Positions 39,752 to 48,100 of a stretch of DNA of 59,458 bases are shown here, piece after piece. Each line of letters begins with the position of its first letter. Within the stretch, counting starts at the first letter, position 1. The position numbers and the translations under genes were made by a program. Origin of the DNA: a virus; IMG/VR virus record IMGVR_UViG_3300042542_000678, positions 1-59,458 of that record. One strand, given 5' to 3'. The notes below the pieces were generated by a model. That model was not told the origin of the DNA. It made no database searches and was given only the letters and a program-made list of their open reading frames with translations.

Positions 39752-40185
39752 GGAGCAATTGCAATGGTTGTTTTTATCTAGACCAAGAGAGAGAACAGGA
39801 GCCTTGCTACACCTGTCATAGCTATTGCAACTGGGTTGCCAAAGACTTTTTAGCTAGCGTTCCTGATACACCTGTTACACTGAAGTCGGGCGTTAAATTT
39901 GATCAGGACAAGCCTCAGTGGACACTAGTACCCTTCAAAGCATTGGACGAAGTGGTGGAGGTGCTAACCATTGGTGCAAGGAAGTATGCTCCTGACAACT
40001 GGAAGAAAGTTCCTAACGCACGGCAGCGCTACATTGATGCAGCGTTCCGTCACATGTCAGCCTACGCTGCTGGTGAAAAGCTTGATGTTGAGACAGGTAA
40101 GAATCATTTGGCACATGCTATGTGCTGCTTGTTGTTCTTGCTAGCGTTTGATCTTGATAAAACTTTGGAGAAAACTAATGGCTAA
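39748..40185 (+). CDS. dATP/dGTP pyrophosphohydrolase-like protein with N-terminal Cys cluster
   Basis: A 145-residue protein. Residues 5-27 form a Cys cluster (Cys5, 8, 20, 23, 27), a probable zinc knuckle. The rest fits the dATP/dGTP diphosphohydrolase (MazG-like) family: KFDQDKPQWTLVPFKALDEV, GARKYAPDNWKKV, FRHMSAYAAGEKLD, GKNHLAHAMCCLLFLL. It could hydrolyse a specific dNTP and so shape the pool for the adjacent polymerase. No PurZ, DatZ or base-modification enzyme was recognised. Confidence 0.78.
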   Translation: MRSNCNGCFYLDQEREQEPCYTCHSYCNWVAKDFLASVPDTPVTLKSGVKFDQDKPQWTLVPFKALDEVVEVLTIGARKYAPDNWKKVPNARQRYIDAAFRHMSAYAAGEKLDVETGKNHLAHAMCCLLFLLAFDLDKTLEKTNG

Positions 40186-40351
40186 GGTTACTGTCACTGT
40201 TGAGTTTCATGTAGATGTAGACGATCTTGGCGCTGCTTATAGCAATGAAGATTATCTCATTGAAGAAATCAAAGATCAGATATCATATGGGTTGTACAGG
40301 TTTGATGCTCAAGAGATTGTCTTCACTCGTGTTGATATTGAAGGACTATAA
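40178..40351 (+). CDS. Hypothetical small protein
   Basis: A 57-residue acidic protein (MAKVTVTVEFHVDVDDLGAA; EIKDQISYGLYRFDAQEIVF). Overlaps its upstream neighbour by 8 bases and shares its final base with the next start. Function unknown. Confidence 0.58.
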   Translation: MAKVTVTVEFHVDVDDLGAAYSNEDYLIEEIKDQISYGLYRFDAQEIVFTRVDIEGL

Positions 40352-40551
40352 TGGATAGTATTGTTATTCGATTAGCAGCTAATGGTTTTATCGTTAGTTA
40401 CATGGGTGATGAGGATAATGGTTTTTGTCAGCAAGACTACATTGCGTATGACATTACAGAAGTTTGTAGCATTGTTCGTGACATCTTACGGGCAGAGACA
40501 TACAATGTTGACATGTCCAATGTGGTAACAGACACTGTGCCAGATGCATAA
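40351..40551 (+). CDS. Hypothetical small protein
   Basis: A 66-residue acidic protein (DSIVIRLAANGFIVSYMGDED; YDITEVCSIVRDILRAE). The start is base-shared with the upstream stop. Function unknown. Confidence 0.55.
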   Translation: MDSIVIRLAANGFIVSYMGDEDNGFCQQDYIAYDITEVCSIVRDILRAETYNVDMSNVVTDTVPDA

Positions 40552-40912
40552 CTCTGGTGAATGGACTGACGCGAGGTTCCGAAGCTTCATCACTTCGGCG
40601 CTTCGTGCTGCGTCCAGACGCTGGCCTCCTAAGTACAAGTCTTTGAAAGAAGCCTTTGTCGGTAAGAAAGTTAATGCAAAAACTGGTAAGATTGCAATGC
40701 ACTACAAGTGCGTTACCTGTGACGGCATCTTTGTTGCTGCTGATGTACAGGTAGACCACATCGATCCTGTTGTAGACCCAAGGAAGGGCTTCATTAGTTG
40801 GGATGTGTACATCACTAGGATGTTCTGTGAGATAGAAGGACTTCAGGTGATGTGTAGGCCATGTCATAAAGAGAAAACTACACAAGAGAAACTTGAAAGG
40901 AAAACGAAATGA
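40544..40912 (+). CDS. HNH endonuclease
   Basis: A 122-residue HNH nuclease: YKCVTC (Cys56, Cys59), VQVDHIDPV (Asp71, His72) and MCRPCHKEKT (Cys104, Cys107, His108). It binds a zinc ion and cuts through the His-Me motif. In podovirus replication blocks such nucleases may serve in branched DNA resolution or host DNA breakdown. It is small and free-standing, not obviously homing-type. Confidence 0.82.
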   Translation: MHNSGEWTDARFRSFITSALRAASRRWPPKYKSLKEAFVGKKVNAKTGKIAMHYKCVTCDGIFVAADVQVDHIDPVVDPRKGFISWDVYITRMFCEIEGLQVMCRPCHKEKTTQEKLERKTK

Positions 40913-41115
40913 AAATTACAGTTGAATCTATTAAAGAGAATGAAGACGGGTCTGCTGATTGCAACATCTATCTTGATGAAGATGCTAAAGAATTTTTAAT
41001 TCGGTATGCCATCATTGCCTGTCTAACAGAGGCTGTTGAAAATGGTAGGAAAGCAACCCCTCCTGTTGCAGAAACAACACAGGATGAGAATAAAGAAAGC
41101 AAGGCAGATGAGTAG
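40909..41115 (+). CDS. Hypothetical acidic protein
   Basis: A 68-residue acidic protein (MKITVESIKENEDGSADCNIY; DEDAKEFLIRYAIIACLTEAV). Last gene before a strong terminator, ATGA overlap to the HNH gene. Function unknown. Confidence 0.58.
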   Translation: MKITVESIKENEDGSADCNIYLDEDAKEFLIRYAIIACLTEAVENGRKATPPVAETTQDENKESKADE

Positions 41116-41141
41116 GGTATAACTGTCTTCCATCTTTTATC

Positions 41142-41160
41142 GGGGCTTCGGCCCCTTTTT
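41142..41160 (+). terminator. Strong rho-independent terminator before ribonucleotide reductase
   Basis: GGGGC-TTCG-GCCCC followed by TTTTT, a tetraloop hairpin with U-run. It ends the early operon before nrdA, so reductase expression probably depends on readthrough or a separate promoter. Confidence 0.9.
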
Positions 41161-41179
41161 CACCTGCCTGAATAGCATT

Positions 41180-42985
41180 ATGAATAGGAACATGAATAGC
41201 ATTATGAATAAATACCCAGTGGTATTGGACATTTCTAGAGACTCTTTATTTGATGAACTTGGACTTCAAAGGCTTAAAGAAAGCTACATGCGCGAGGATG
41301 AGACTAGCCCACAGGAGCGCTTTGCTGCTGTATCGTCAGCGTTTGCAACAAATGCTGCACATGCTCAGAGGCTTTATGAATACAGTAGTAAGCACTGGCT
41401 TAGTTATTCTACACCTATCTTATCTTTCGGTAGGTCTAAGCGTGGTCTGCCTATCAGTTGCTTTCTTAACTATATTGATGATAGTGCAGAGGGTCTTGTT
41501 GATAATCTATCTGAAACTAACTGGCTTTCGATGTTAGGTGGTGGTGTCGGTATCCACATGGGTATCCGCAACAGCGATGACAAGTCTGCTGGCATCATGC
41601 CTCACTTGAAAATCTATGACGCTAGTTCATTGGCCTACAAGCAGGGTAGCACACGCCGTGGTAGCTATGCTGCCTACCTGAACATCAATCATCCAGACAT
41701 CATTGCCTTCCTTGAGATGCGTAAGCCAACAGGTGATCAGAACCTACGCACATTGAACCTGCATCATGGTGTCAATCTGTCTGACAAGTTCATGTCCCTC
41801 ATTGATGAGTGCATGAAAGACCCTGATGCTGACGATGCCTTTGAGCTAGTCAATCCATCTAATCAACAGGTTGTTGAGGTGGTGTCTGCTAAGTATCTGT
41901 GGCAAAAGATACTTGATCTTCGCATGCAAACTGGTGAACCCTATCTTGTCTTCATTGATACAGCCAATGCTGCTGTGCCACAATGGCTCAAGGACAAAGG
42001 ACTCACCATCAATGGCAGCAATCTATGCACTGAAATCTTCTTGCCAACAAGTGAGAAGCGCACGGCTGTATGCTGCTTGTCCTCTTTGAATCTTGAATAC
42101 TACGATGATTGGAAGAACAATGAATATTTTATCAACGATGTTATGGAAATGCTGGACAATGTACTTCAGTATTTTATCGACAATGCTCCTACCCACATTA
42201 GTCGCGCTAAAGTCAGTGCCACTATGGAGCGTAGTGTCGGGTTGGGCGCGTTAGGCTTTCATGCCTATCTGCAAAAGAAACGCATTAGCTTCAATGGTGT
42301 GCTGGCAAAGAGTATCAACATTGAAATGTTTAAGCACATTCACAAACAATGTCTCAAAGCAGATGAGCTTTTGGTTGAGCTTCGTGGTCCATGTCCTGAC
42401 TCTATGTTCTCTGAGAAGCCTCGCCGCTTCAGCCATCACATGGCAGTAGCACCTAACGCTAGCAGCAGCCTCATCATGGGCAATACATCCCCATCAATCG
42501 AGCCTTATCGCGCTAATGTATACCGTCAGGATACATTAAGTGGCGCATTCGTTCACAAGAACAGGTTCCTTGTTAAAGAGCTTGAGGCGCTTGGAATGAA
42601 TGACGATGACACATGGGCATCAATCATTGGCAATGACGGCTCTGTGCAGCATCTAGACATCCCTGACATCATCAAGGGAGTGTTCCAGACAGCGATGGAG
42701 ATTGACCAGCGATGGATTATTGAGCATGCTGCTGACCGCCAGAAGTACATTGATCAGGGTCAGAGTGTGAATCTTTTCTTTCCAGCAACTGTGAGTATCA
42801 AGTATTTGCACAGCGTCCACTTTATGGCATGGAAGAATGGACTAAAGAGCTTATACTATCTGCGTAGTGAGAAGGTCAAGAAGGCTGACAAGGTTGGCTC
42901 ACAGATTAAACGACAGCGCATTGAAGATGATATTGATTTAAAACAAATTGCAGATGGTGACACCTGCTTAGCTTGCGAAGGATGA
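41180..42985 (+). CDS. nrdA: Ribonucleotide reductase large subunit (class Ia)
   Basis: A 601-residue alpha subunit without an N-terminal ATP cone, hence likely free of dATP inhibition. Active-site Cys94 (SCFLNYID), NLCTEI with catalytic Asn, Cys and Glu, and CCLSSLN. The C-terminal redox pair is in TCLACEG. It pairs with the beta subunit just downstream to make dNTPs. Four in-frame ATGs fall near 41180, 41192, 41204 within a repeated ATGAATAGCATT, so the exact start is uncertain. Confidence 0.93.
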   Translation: MNRNMNSIMNKYPVVLDISRDSLFDELGLQRLKESYMREDETSPQERFAAVSSAFATNAAHAQRLYEYSSKHWLSYSTPILSFGRSKRGLPISCFLNYIDDSAEGLVDNLSETNWLSMLGGGVGIHMGIRNSDDKSAGIMPHLKIYDASSLAYKQGSTRRGSYAAYLNINHPDIIAFLEMRKPTGDQNLRTLNLHHGVNLSDKFMSLIDECMKDPDADDAFELVNPSNQQVVEVVSAKYLWQKILDLRMQTGEPYLVFIDTANAAVPQWLKDKGLTINGSNLCTEIFLPTSEKRTAVCCLSSLNLEYYDDWKNNEYFINDVMEMLDNVLQYFIDNAPTHISRAKVSATMERSVGLGALGFHAYLQKKRISFNGVLAKSINIEMFKHIHKQCLKADELLVELRGPCPDSMFSEKPRRFSHHMAVAPNASSSLIMGNTSPSIEPYRANVYRQDTLSGAFVHKNRFLVKELEALGMNDDDTWASIIGNDGSVQHLDIPDIIKGVFQTAMEIDQRWIIEHAADRQKYIDQGQSVNLFFPATVSIKYLHSVHFMAWKNGLKSLYYLRSEKVKKADKVGSQIKRQRIEDDIDLKQIADGDTCLACEG

Positions 42986-42986
42986 T

Positions 42987-43943
42987 ATGAATAAAGTTGG
43001 CGATATTACCGAAGAGCGTATTACATTTAAACCATTCAAGTATCCGTGGGCATACGATGCTTGGCTGCAACATGAGCAGAGCCACTGGCTGCACACTGAA
43101 GTGCCAATGTCTGAGGATGTTAAAGACTACAAGAAGCTAACGAAAGAGGAGCAGGAGTTTCTGACAAAGATACTTCGCTTCTTTGTGCAAGGTGACTTGG
43201 ATATTGGTAGTGGTTATCATGACCATTACATCCCTGTGTTCAAGCAGCCAGAGGTGAAGATGATGCTGTCAGGCTTTGCCTCACGCGAAGCTTTGCATGT
43301 GGCAGCATACGCTCACTTGATTGAAACACTTGGCTTGCCTGAGTCTACATACAATGAGTTCTTGCAGCACAAAGAAATGGTGGAGAAGCATGACTATGTG
43401 CAGGGGCTGGACGATGCACCAATGGCTGCAAAGATTGCCACCATCAGCGCATTCGGTGAAGGTATGCAGCTATTCTCCAGCTTCGTTATGTTGCTAAACT
43501 TCGCAAGAAATGGTAAGCTAAAGGGGTTGGGTCAGATCATTGCATGGTCTATTGTTGATGAAACACAGCATGCTGAAGGCATGATAAAGGTATATCGTGA
43601 ATATGTTAAACACCACAAAGATGAAACTACACCTGAGCAAATTAAAGCTATCGCTGAAGAAATGGTTCAGATCGAAGACGCTTTCATTGATCTTGCTTTT
43701 GGAATGCTTGATGTCGAAAGGCTTACCAAAGAAGAAGTGAAGAAATATATCCGCTACATTGCAGACAGACGGCTGATATCTATGGGGATGAAGGGCATCT
43801 ACAAGATCAAGAAGAATCCTCTGCCGTGGGTTGATGGTATGCTTGGTACATCACACACCAACTTCTTTGAGCAGCGTGTCACAGACTACAGCAAGGGTGC
43901 TACCACTGGCACATGGGATGATGTATGGGGGAAAGCAGCATGA
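42987..43943 (+). CDS. nrdB: Ribonucleotide reductase small subunit (class Ia)
   Basis: A 318-residue ferritin-like protein with iron ligands Glu101, His104 (REALHVAAYAH), Glu158 (FGEGMQ), Glu192 and His195 (DETQHAEG). Tyr108, four residues after His104, fits the radical Tyr. The C-terminal tail (GTWDDVWGKAA) would bind the large subunit. It follows nrdA by one base and provides the radical. Confidence 0.93.
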   Translation: MNKVGDITEERITFKPFKYPWAYDAWLQHEQSHWLHTEVPMSEDVKDYKKLTKEEQEFLTKILRFFVQGDLDIGSGYHDHYIPVFKQPEVKMMLSGFASREALHVAAYAHLIETLGLPESTYNEFLQHKEMVEKHDYVQGLDDAPMAAKIATISAFGEGMQLFSSFVMLLNFARNGKLKGLGQIIAWSIVDETQHAEGMIKVYREYVKHHKDETTPEQIKAIAEEMVQIEDAFIDLAFGMLDVERLTKEEVKKYIRYIADRRLISMGMKGIYKIKKNPLPWVDGMLGTSHTNFFEQRVTDYSKGATTGTWDDVWGKAA

Positions 43944-44140
43944 ACGATGATGAACGACTTAAGAAAATAGTAGCGGAGTTCTTTACAAACTACTTAGACT
44001 ACACTGAGGATAGCGATAGCGGTGTAATGTTTAACCCTATTTACATCTCATGTTGCAGGGCATTAAAGCTTGAGCCGCTAGAGAAACTTCTTATTGAAAT
44101 GAAGACACTTGCTGGTGTTAGCAACAAAGGGCAAGAATGA
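43940..44140 (+). CDS. Hypothetical small acidic protein
   Basis: A 66-residue protein (MNDDERLKKIVAEFFTNYLDY; CCRALKLEPLEKLLIEMKTL). ATGA overlap with nrdB and with the next gene. Function unknown. Confidence 0.58.
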   Translation: MNDDERLKKIVAEFFTNYLDYTEDSDSGVMFNPIYISCCRALKLEPLEKLLIEMKTLAGVSNKGQE

Positions 44141-44613
44141 TTGAGGTAGCTGTTAGTGCGGCTATGCTTGTCGAAGCAAGAGATAAAGCAGCAGAGATGG
44201 GCAGGTTGTACAACAGTATTATCAGGGGTGCTGGCAACATTGCTGGATTCATTGGTGAAGACATAGCTCGACAAGTGTTAGGTGGAGAACTAAACAACAC
44301 CTATGACTATGATCTTGTGTTACCATGTGGCAAGACTATTGATGTAAAGACAAAGCAGACCAGTGTTAAGCCTCTTGAAACCTATGAGTGTTCTATTGCT
44401 GCACTTAATACAACCCAAGAGTGCGACTACTACTGCTTTGTTCGCGTCAAGAATGACTTCACTGTAGGCTGGTATCTTGGTGTGTATGACAAGAAACAAT
44501 ACATGCTTGATTCAGTCTTTATGAAGAAAGGAACTGTTGACGCTAGCAATGGTTATACAGTAAAATCTGATTGTTACAATCTTAAAATCTCTAGCTTGAA
44601 AGACATGATATGA
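44137..44613 (+). CDS. PD-(D/E)XK-like nuclease
   Basis: A 158-residue protein with a likely nuclease core: Glu41 (FIGEDIARQVLGG), Asp59 (YDYDLVLPCG) and Asp69-x-Lys71 (IDVKTKQTS). This is the PD-(D/E)XK arrangement of restriction-type nucleases and small phage resolvases. It may degrade host DNA or process concatemers. Stands with reductase genes in a nucleotide-supply block. Confidence 0.68.
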   Translation: MIEVAVSAAMLVEARDKAAEMGRLYNSIIRGAGNIAGFIGEDIARQVLGGELNNTYDYDLVLPCGKTIDVKTKQTSVKPLETYECSIAALNTTQECDYYCFVRVKNDFTVGWYLGVYDKKQYMLDSVFMKKGTVDASNGYTVKSDCYNLKISSLKDMI

Positions 44614-44903
44614 ATCACCCTAACAATTTACCAGAAAAGAAAACAGTAGTTGATATGACCAGCTTGTCAGCAAGGATTAAGGAGGTTGTGTACACAACTG
44701 TGCCAAACAGCACCCTTACCCTGTGTCTGTTGTACATGAAGAACGGATATGTTGTTCTTGGTAAGAGCGCATGCGTTGATGCTTCTAAGTTTAATACTGC
44801 TGTTGGCGAGAAGTATGCGTATGAGGATGCGCTTAATAATCTGTGGCCTCTTGAGGGCTATCTGATGGCAGAACGACTGATGGAGAGTAAAGATGCAGAT
44901 TAA
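44610..44903 (+). CDS. N4 gp49 / Sf6 gene 66 family protein
   Basis: A 97-residue protein fitting the N4 gp49/Sf6 gene 66 family: VDMTSLSARIKEVVYTTVP, STLTLCLLYMKNGYVVLGKSACV, FNTAVGEKYAYEDALNNLWPLEGYLM. Found widely in phages; function unknown. It was identified from its pattern of conserved residues. Confidence 0.78.
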   Translation: MNHPNNLPEKKTVVDMTSLSARIKEVVYTTVPNSTLTLCLLYMKNGYVVLGKSACVDASKFNTAVGEKYAYEDALNNLWPLEGYLMAERLMESKDAD

Positions 44904-45090
44904 GGCAGAACGATTTCCACCACTGCGTATCCAAGCAGAGCAAGGCTACAAAGCTTTCTACAAAGGATGGATGGTCAACAGCTACAATCCTGATACCATT
45001 GCTGGTAAGGAGTGGCAGCGAGGCTTTGACTATGCTTACTTTGAAAACATCCACTATCTAACAAACCCGAAGCCAGCACAACAGCACTAA
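44893..45090 (+). CDS. Hypothetical small protein, last plus-strand gene
   Basis: A 65-residue protein (MQIKAERFPPLRIQAEQGYKA; SYNPDTIAGKEWQRGFDYAYF). Ends at the bidirectional terminator. Family unknown. Confidence 0.6.
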   Translation: MQIKAERFPPLRIQAEQGYKAFYKGWMVNSYNPDTIAGKEWQRGFDYAYFENIHYLTNPKPAQQH

Positions 45091-45091
45091 A

Positions 45092-45120
45092 AAGAAAGCC
45101 AGCAACTAAGCTGGCTTTTT
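45092..45120. terminator. Bidirectional terminator between convergent arms
   Basis: AAAGCCAGC-AACTAA-GCTGGCTTT, a 9-bp stem with A-run upstream and T-run downstream, so it serves both strands. It lies between the stop codons at 45090 (plus) and 45124 (minus), where the two arms meet. Confidence 0.9.
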
Positions 45121-45123
45121 CAT

Positions 45124-48100
45124 TTATCGTCTAGTAGCTAGGCCACCTCTTGCAAGCTTGGGAGTCATCTCCCTCACCTTCTGCAATGACAGCTTTCGTT
45201 TGTCTTCTTTTATTGCGGGTGTGCCAGTAGCATTGTCTGTTGCTGAAAACTCACGAAGTCTATCCCGCAGTTCCAACAGGTTCTTAGCTTTTTGAGTTGC
45301 CCCAACACTTCTAAGAATGTCAGCAACATCTGGCAGTTTATCAACAACGCCTCCGTGAAAAGCATCATCAATAAATTGGTCAATGCTGGATTGATATTGC
45401 TGACCTGTGCCAGAGCGAACAGTACCCTTAGACATGTTCATATAGTCATTCATTAAGTTACGAACAGCCGTGTAGGACTTATAAGCAAACTTAGCAGATT
45501 CTCTTTCATCAAAAGAATCTAAAGCATTGTCCATTAACTCTTTCAATTCATCTCGTGTTTTAATTATTTCAGCTTTTGGTTTAATGCCAATAAGTGCCCT
45601 GTTAAAAACTTCATCTTTAGGGTTAAGAGCTTTCAGTTTAACATTGTTACCTTTAACACTAAGCTTATTAGCTTCAATTATCATATCTTCTGTTTCATTA
45701 AATCCAGCGCGTGGCAATGATATTGGACGAACAAAGTCTGGCACACCAGTAACAGCACGAATAATAGTGTTCATATCCTTAGCATCATATCCCTTTGGTG
45801 GCATGTTGATGCGAGAGAACTTGTAATCAGCATATGGAATATCAGTATACATAAAGTTATCTACATTGCGCCCACCAAAAGAATTGGCATTAAATCCAAG
45901 ATTCAAATCTTTTGTAAATGAAGGACCACCCACATTCATTTCAAAATGTCCAGTTGTACTTCTTGTTGGGTCATAGAATCCAGACCTATTAAGCTTTTCC
46001 ATTTTCTCTGGTAGACCACCATGATACAAGCGAATGGGTGGAACATCTTTATACTGTTCACGCAATTGTTCAAGCTTGTTTTGTAGCCGCATAGCCATGT
46101 CTTTAGCTTCAGCCATTCCCTCTTTAGTCTTAGGTGAAAGTTCTACATTATACTTTGCACGATATTCGCCTAACAATGTACCAAGAACTTCATCATCAAT
46201 GGTAGCAAAGTTGATGTCATCTCGTAGCCTGAAGAAAGAATCTTCTCGCTTGTTCCTAATCTCTTTAATGATTGCATTGCGCTGAGTAACAGAAGTTTTA
46301 TTAACTTGTTTGTTCAAGTCGCCTATATAAATCTTATCGATCTTTTCTTCAGATAGTGATAGTCTTGGTTTAAGGAATGCTTTAATATCTGATATTGAGT
46401 CGCCTATTGGATTTCCATTATCATCGTACAAAACTTCATCCGTCAAAGATGTAGCGCTATCATCTGTCTTCTTACCAAACGGATTTGCTGGCATCTCATT
46501 CCATTTAACACCAGCAGCTTGACCAGTGTACGAGTGAGCAGTACTCATGTAGTCATCGTAGTTGGCAATCTTCCAGTTCTTAACAAACTCTGGAGTGTAG
46601 TTCTCAGCCATCAGCTTTTCACCAGCGGCGTACTGATCAGGGGTAAAGCCACCAGTGGGCGGTATGACATCATCAAGCTGCTTAGAAGCATCTTGCAAGT
46701 CATCTGCCAGATTAGGCATAGGAGCGGTTTCAACAGCAGCAGCAGGGGGAGGCATGACCTCTTCCATTTGACTCGCCATAGGGGCTTCTGGCTCGATTGG
46801 TGGCACTGGCTCAGAGGCAGCAACAGTCTTCTTGGCAGCAGCCTTCTTAACTGTTGGGATAGCTGTAGTTGTTTGAGGAGCAACAGCTGGTGTTGGTAGA
46901 TTCTTATTAAGAATGTTATCAATAGTAGAAGTATCTACAGGAATGTCAGGAGTGTTTATTGTTCTGAGCCTAGATAAGAAGCCTTGAACTGGAATGTTAG
47001 AGGCTGCTTTACCAGCAAACTTAGATGCCATACCACCAACAGCAAACCTTAAGTCACCAAGCATTGCCTTATATGCGTCAACTTGCATATAGTCATTGGC
47101 TTCTTCAAGCGTCTTACCTTGATTGTCTTTGGCATATCGTTCATTAATAACCTTACGCTCATCACTGGTAAGCTTATTAAATTGCATCTTCTTAACACGA
47201 AGAAGATCATCACTCATAAACTTAGCATCGGTAATATCCCGTGCTATGCTAGTCATTTCGCTAACAGAATTACCAAGCGCCATCTTCTGTTCTGTTGGGC
47301 TTAGTTTCTGATATCGCTCATCATTCATTGCCCGTTTAATTGTTTCAATAACTAATGGGTTTGCCGTTTCAACAAAGGCACGATCATAGCTCTTGTCACC
47401 AGACGAAGGACCATACAGCTTGTATGGGTCAATACCAAGTCTAACGATTTCAGATTCAGCAGGAGTCTTTGCTGGAGTTTCACGGACACCCACCAAGCTG
47501 TAGAAGAACTCACCTTCTTTGTACACTGGACCATCACGCAAGCGAGGAACAGCTTCAGGTAAGCTCTCTTTAAGGATTGGCAGCTTGCTTTGAACACGCT
47601 GTGCGCCAGCTTCAACCAACGTAGGAACGGGCATTCCCATAACTGTCTTATCACCAGTGATGACATTAGGGTCACGCTGGATAGAGCCTTCCTCACGGAA
47701 CAAATCAAGAAACTCATAGGCACTCTTGAATACAAACGGCTGTGAGAATCGTGCAGTGAAGTCACCCAATACTTTACCAATTGCAATCTCAAGCTTATCT
47801 GCGTCTTTCTCAGAAGACACAGCAGCGAATACCTGATCAAGTAATTGAGCTTGTGTACCAGCTGGCATTTTCATACCAACAATGGCTTCAACCATTTCAG
47901 CTGTCTTTGGCTCAAGGCCAAGCTTGCGTTTGGCTAAGAAGTCAGCAACGGCAAGTGTTGGTCCAAGCGGAAAGATTGAGCGAGTATCATAAGTACCGCC
48001 ATCATCCTTCTTCATATTAAACCAATCAGTGTCTTGGTTGTTTAGACGATAGTCATACGCAGCAGCAAGCGCTGCCGTACCAACAATACCTTTAGCGATG

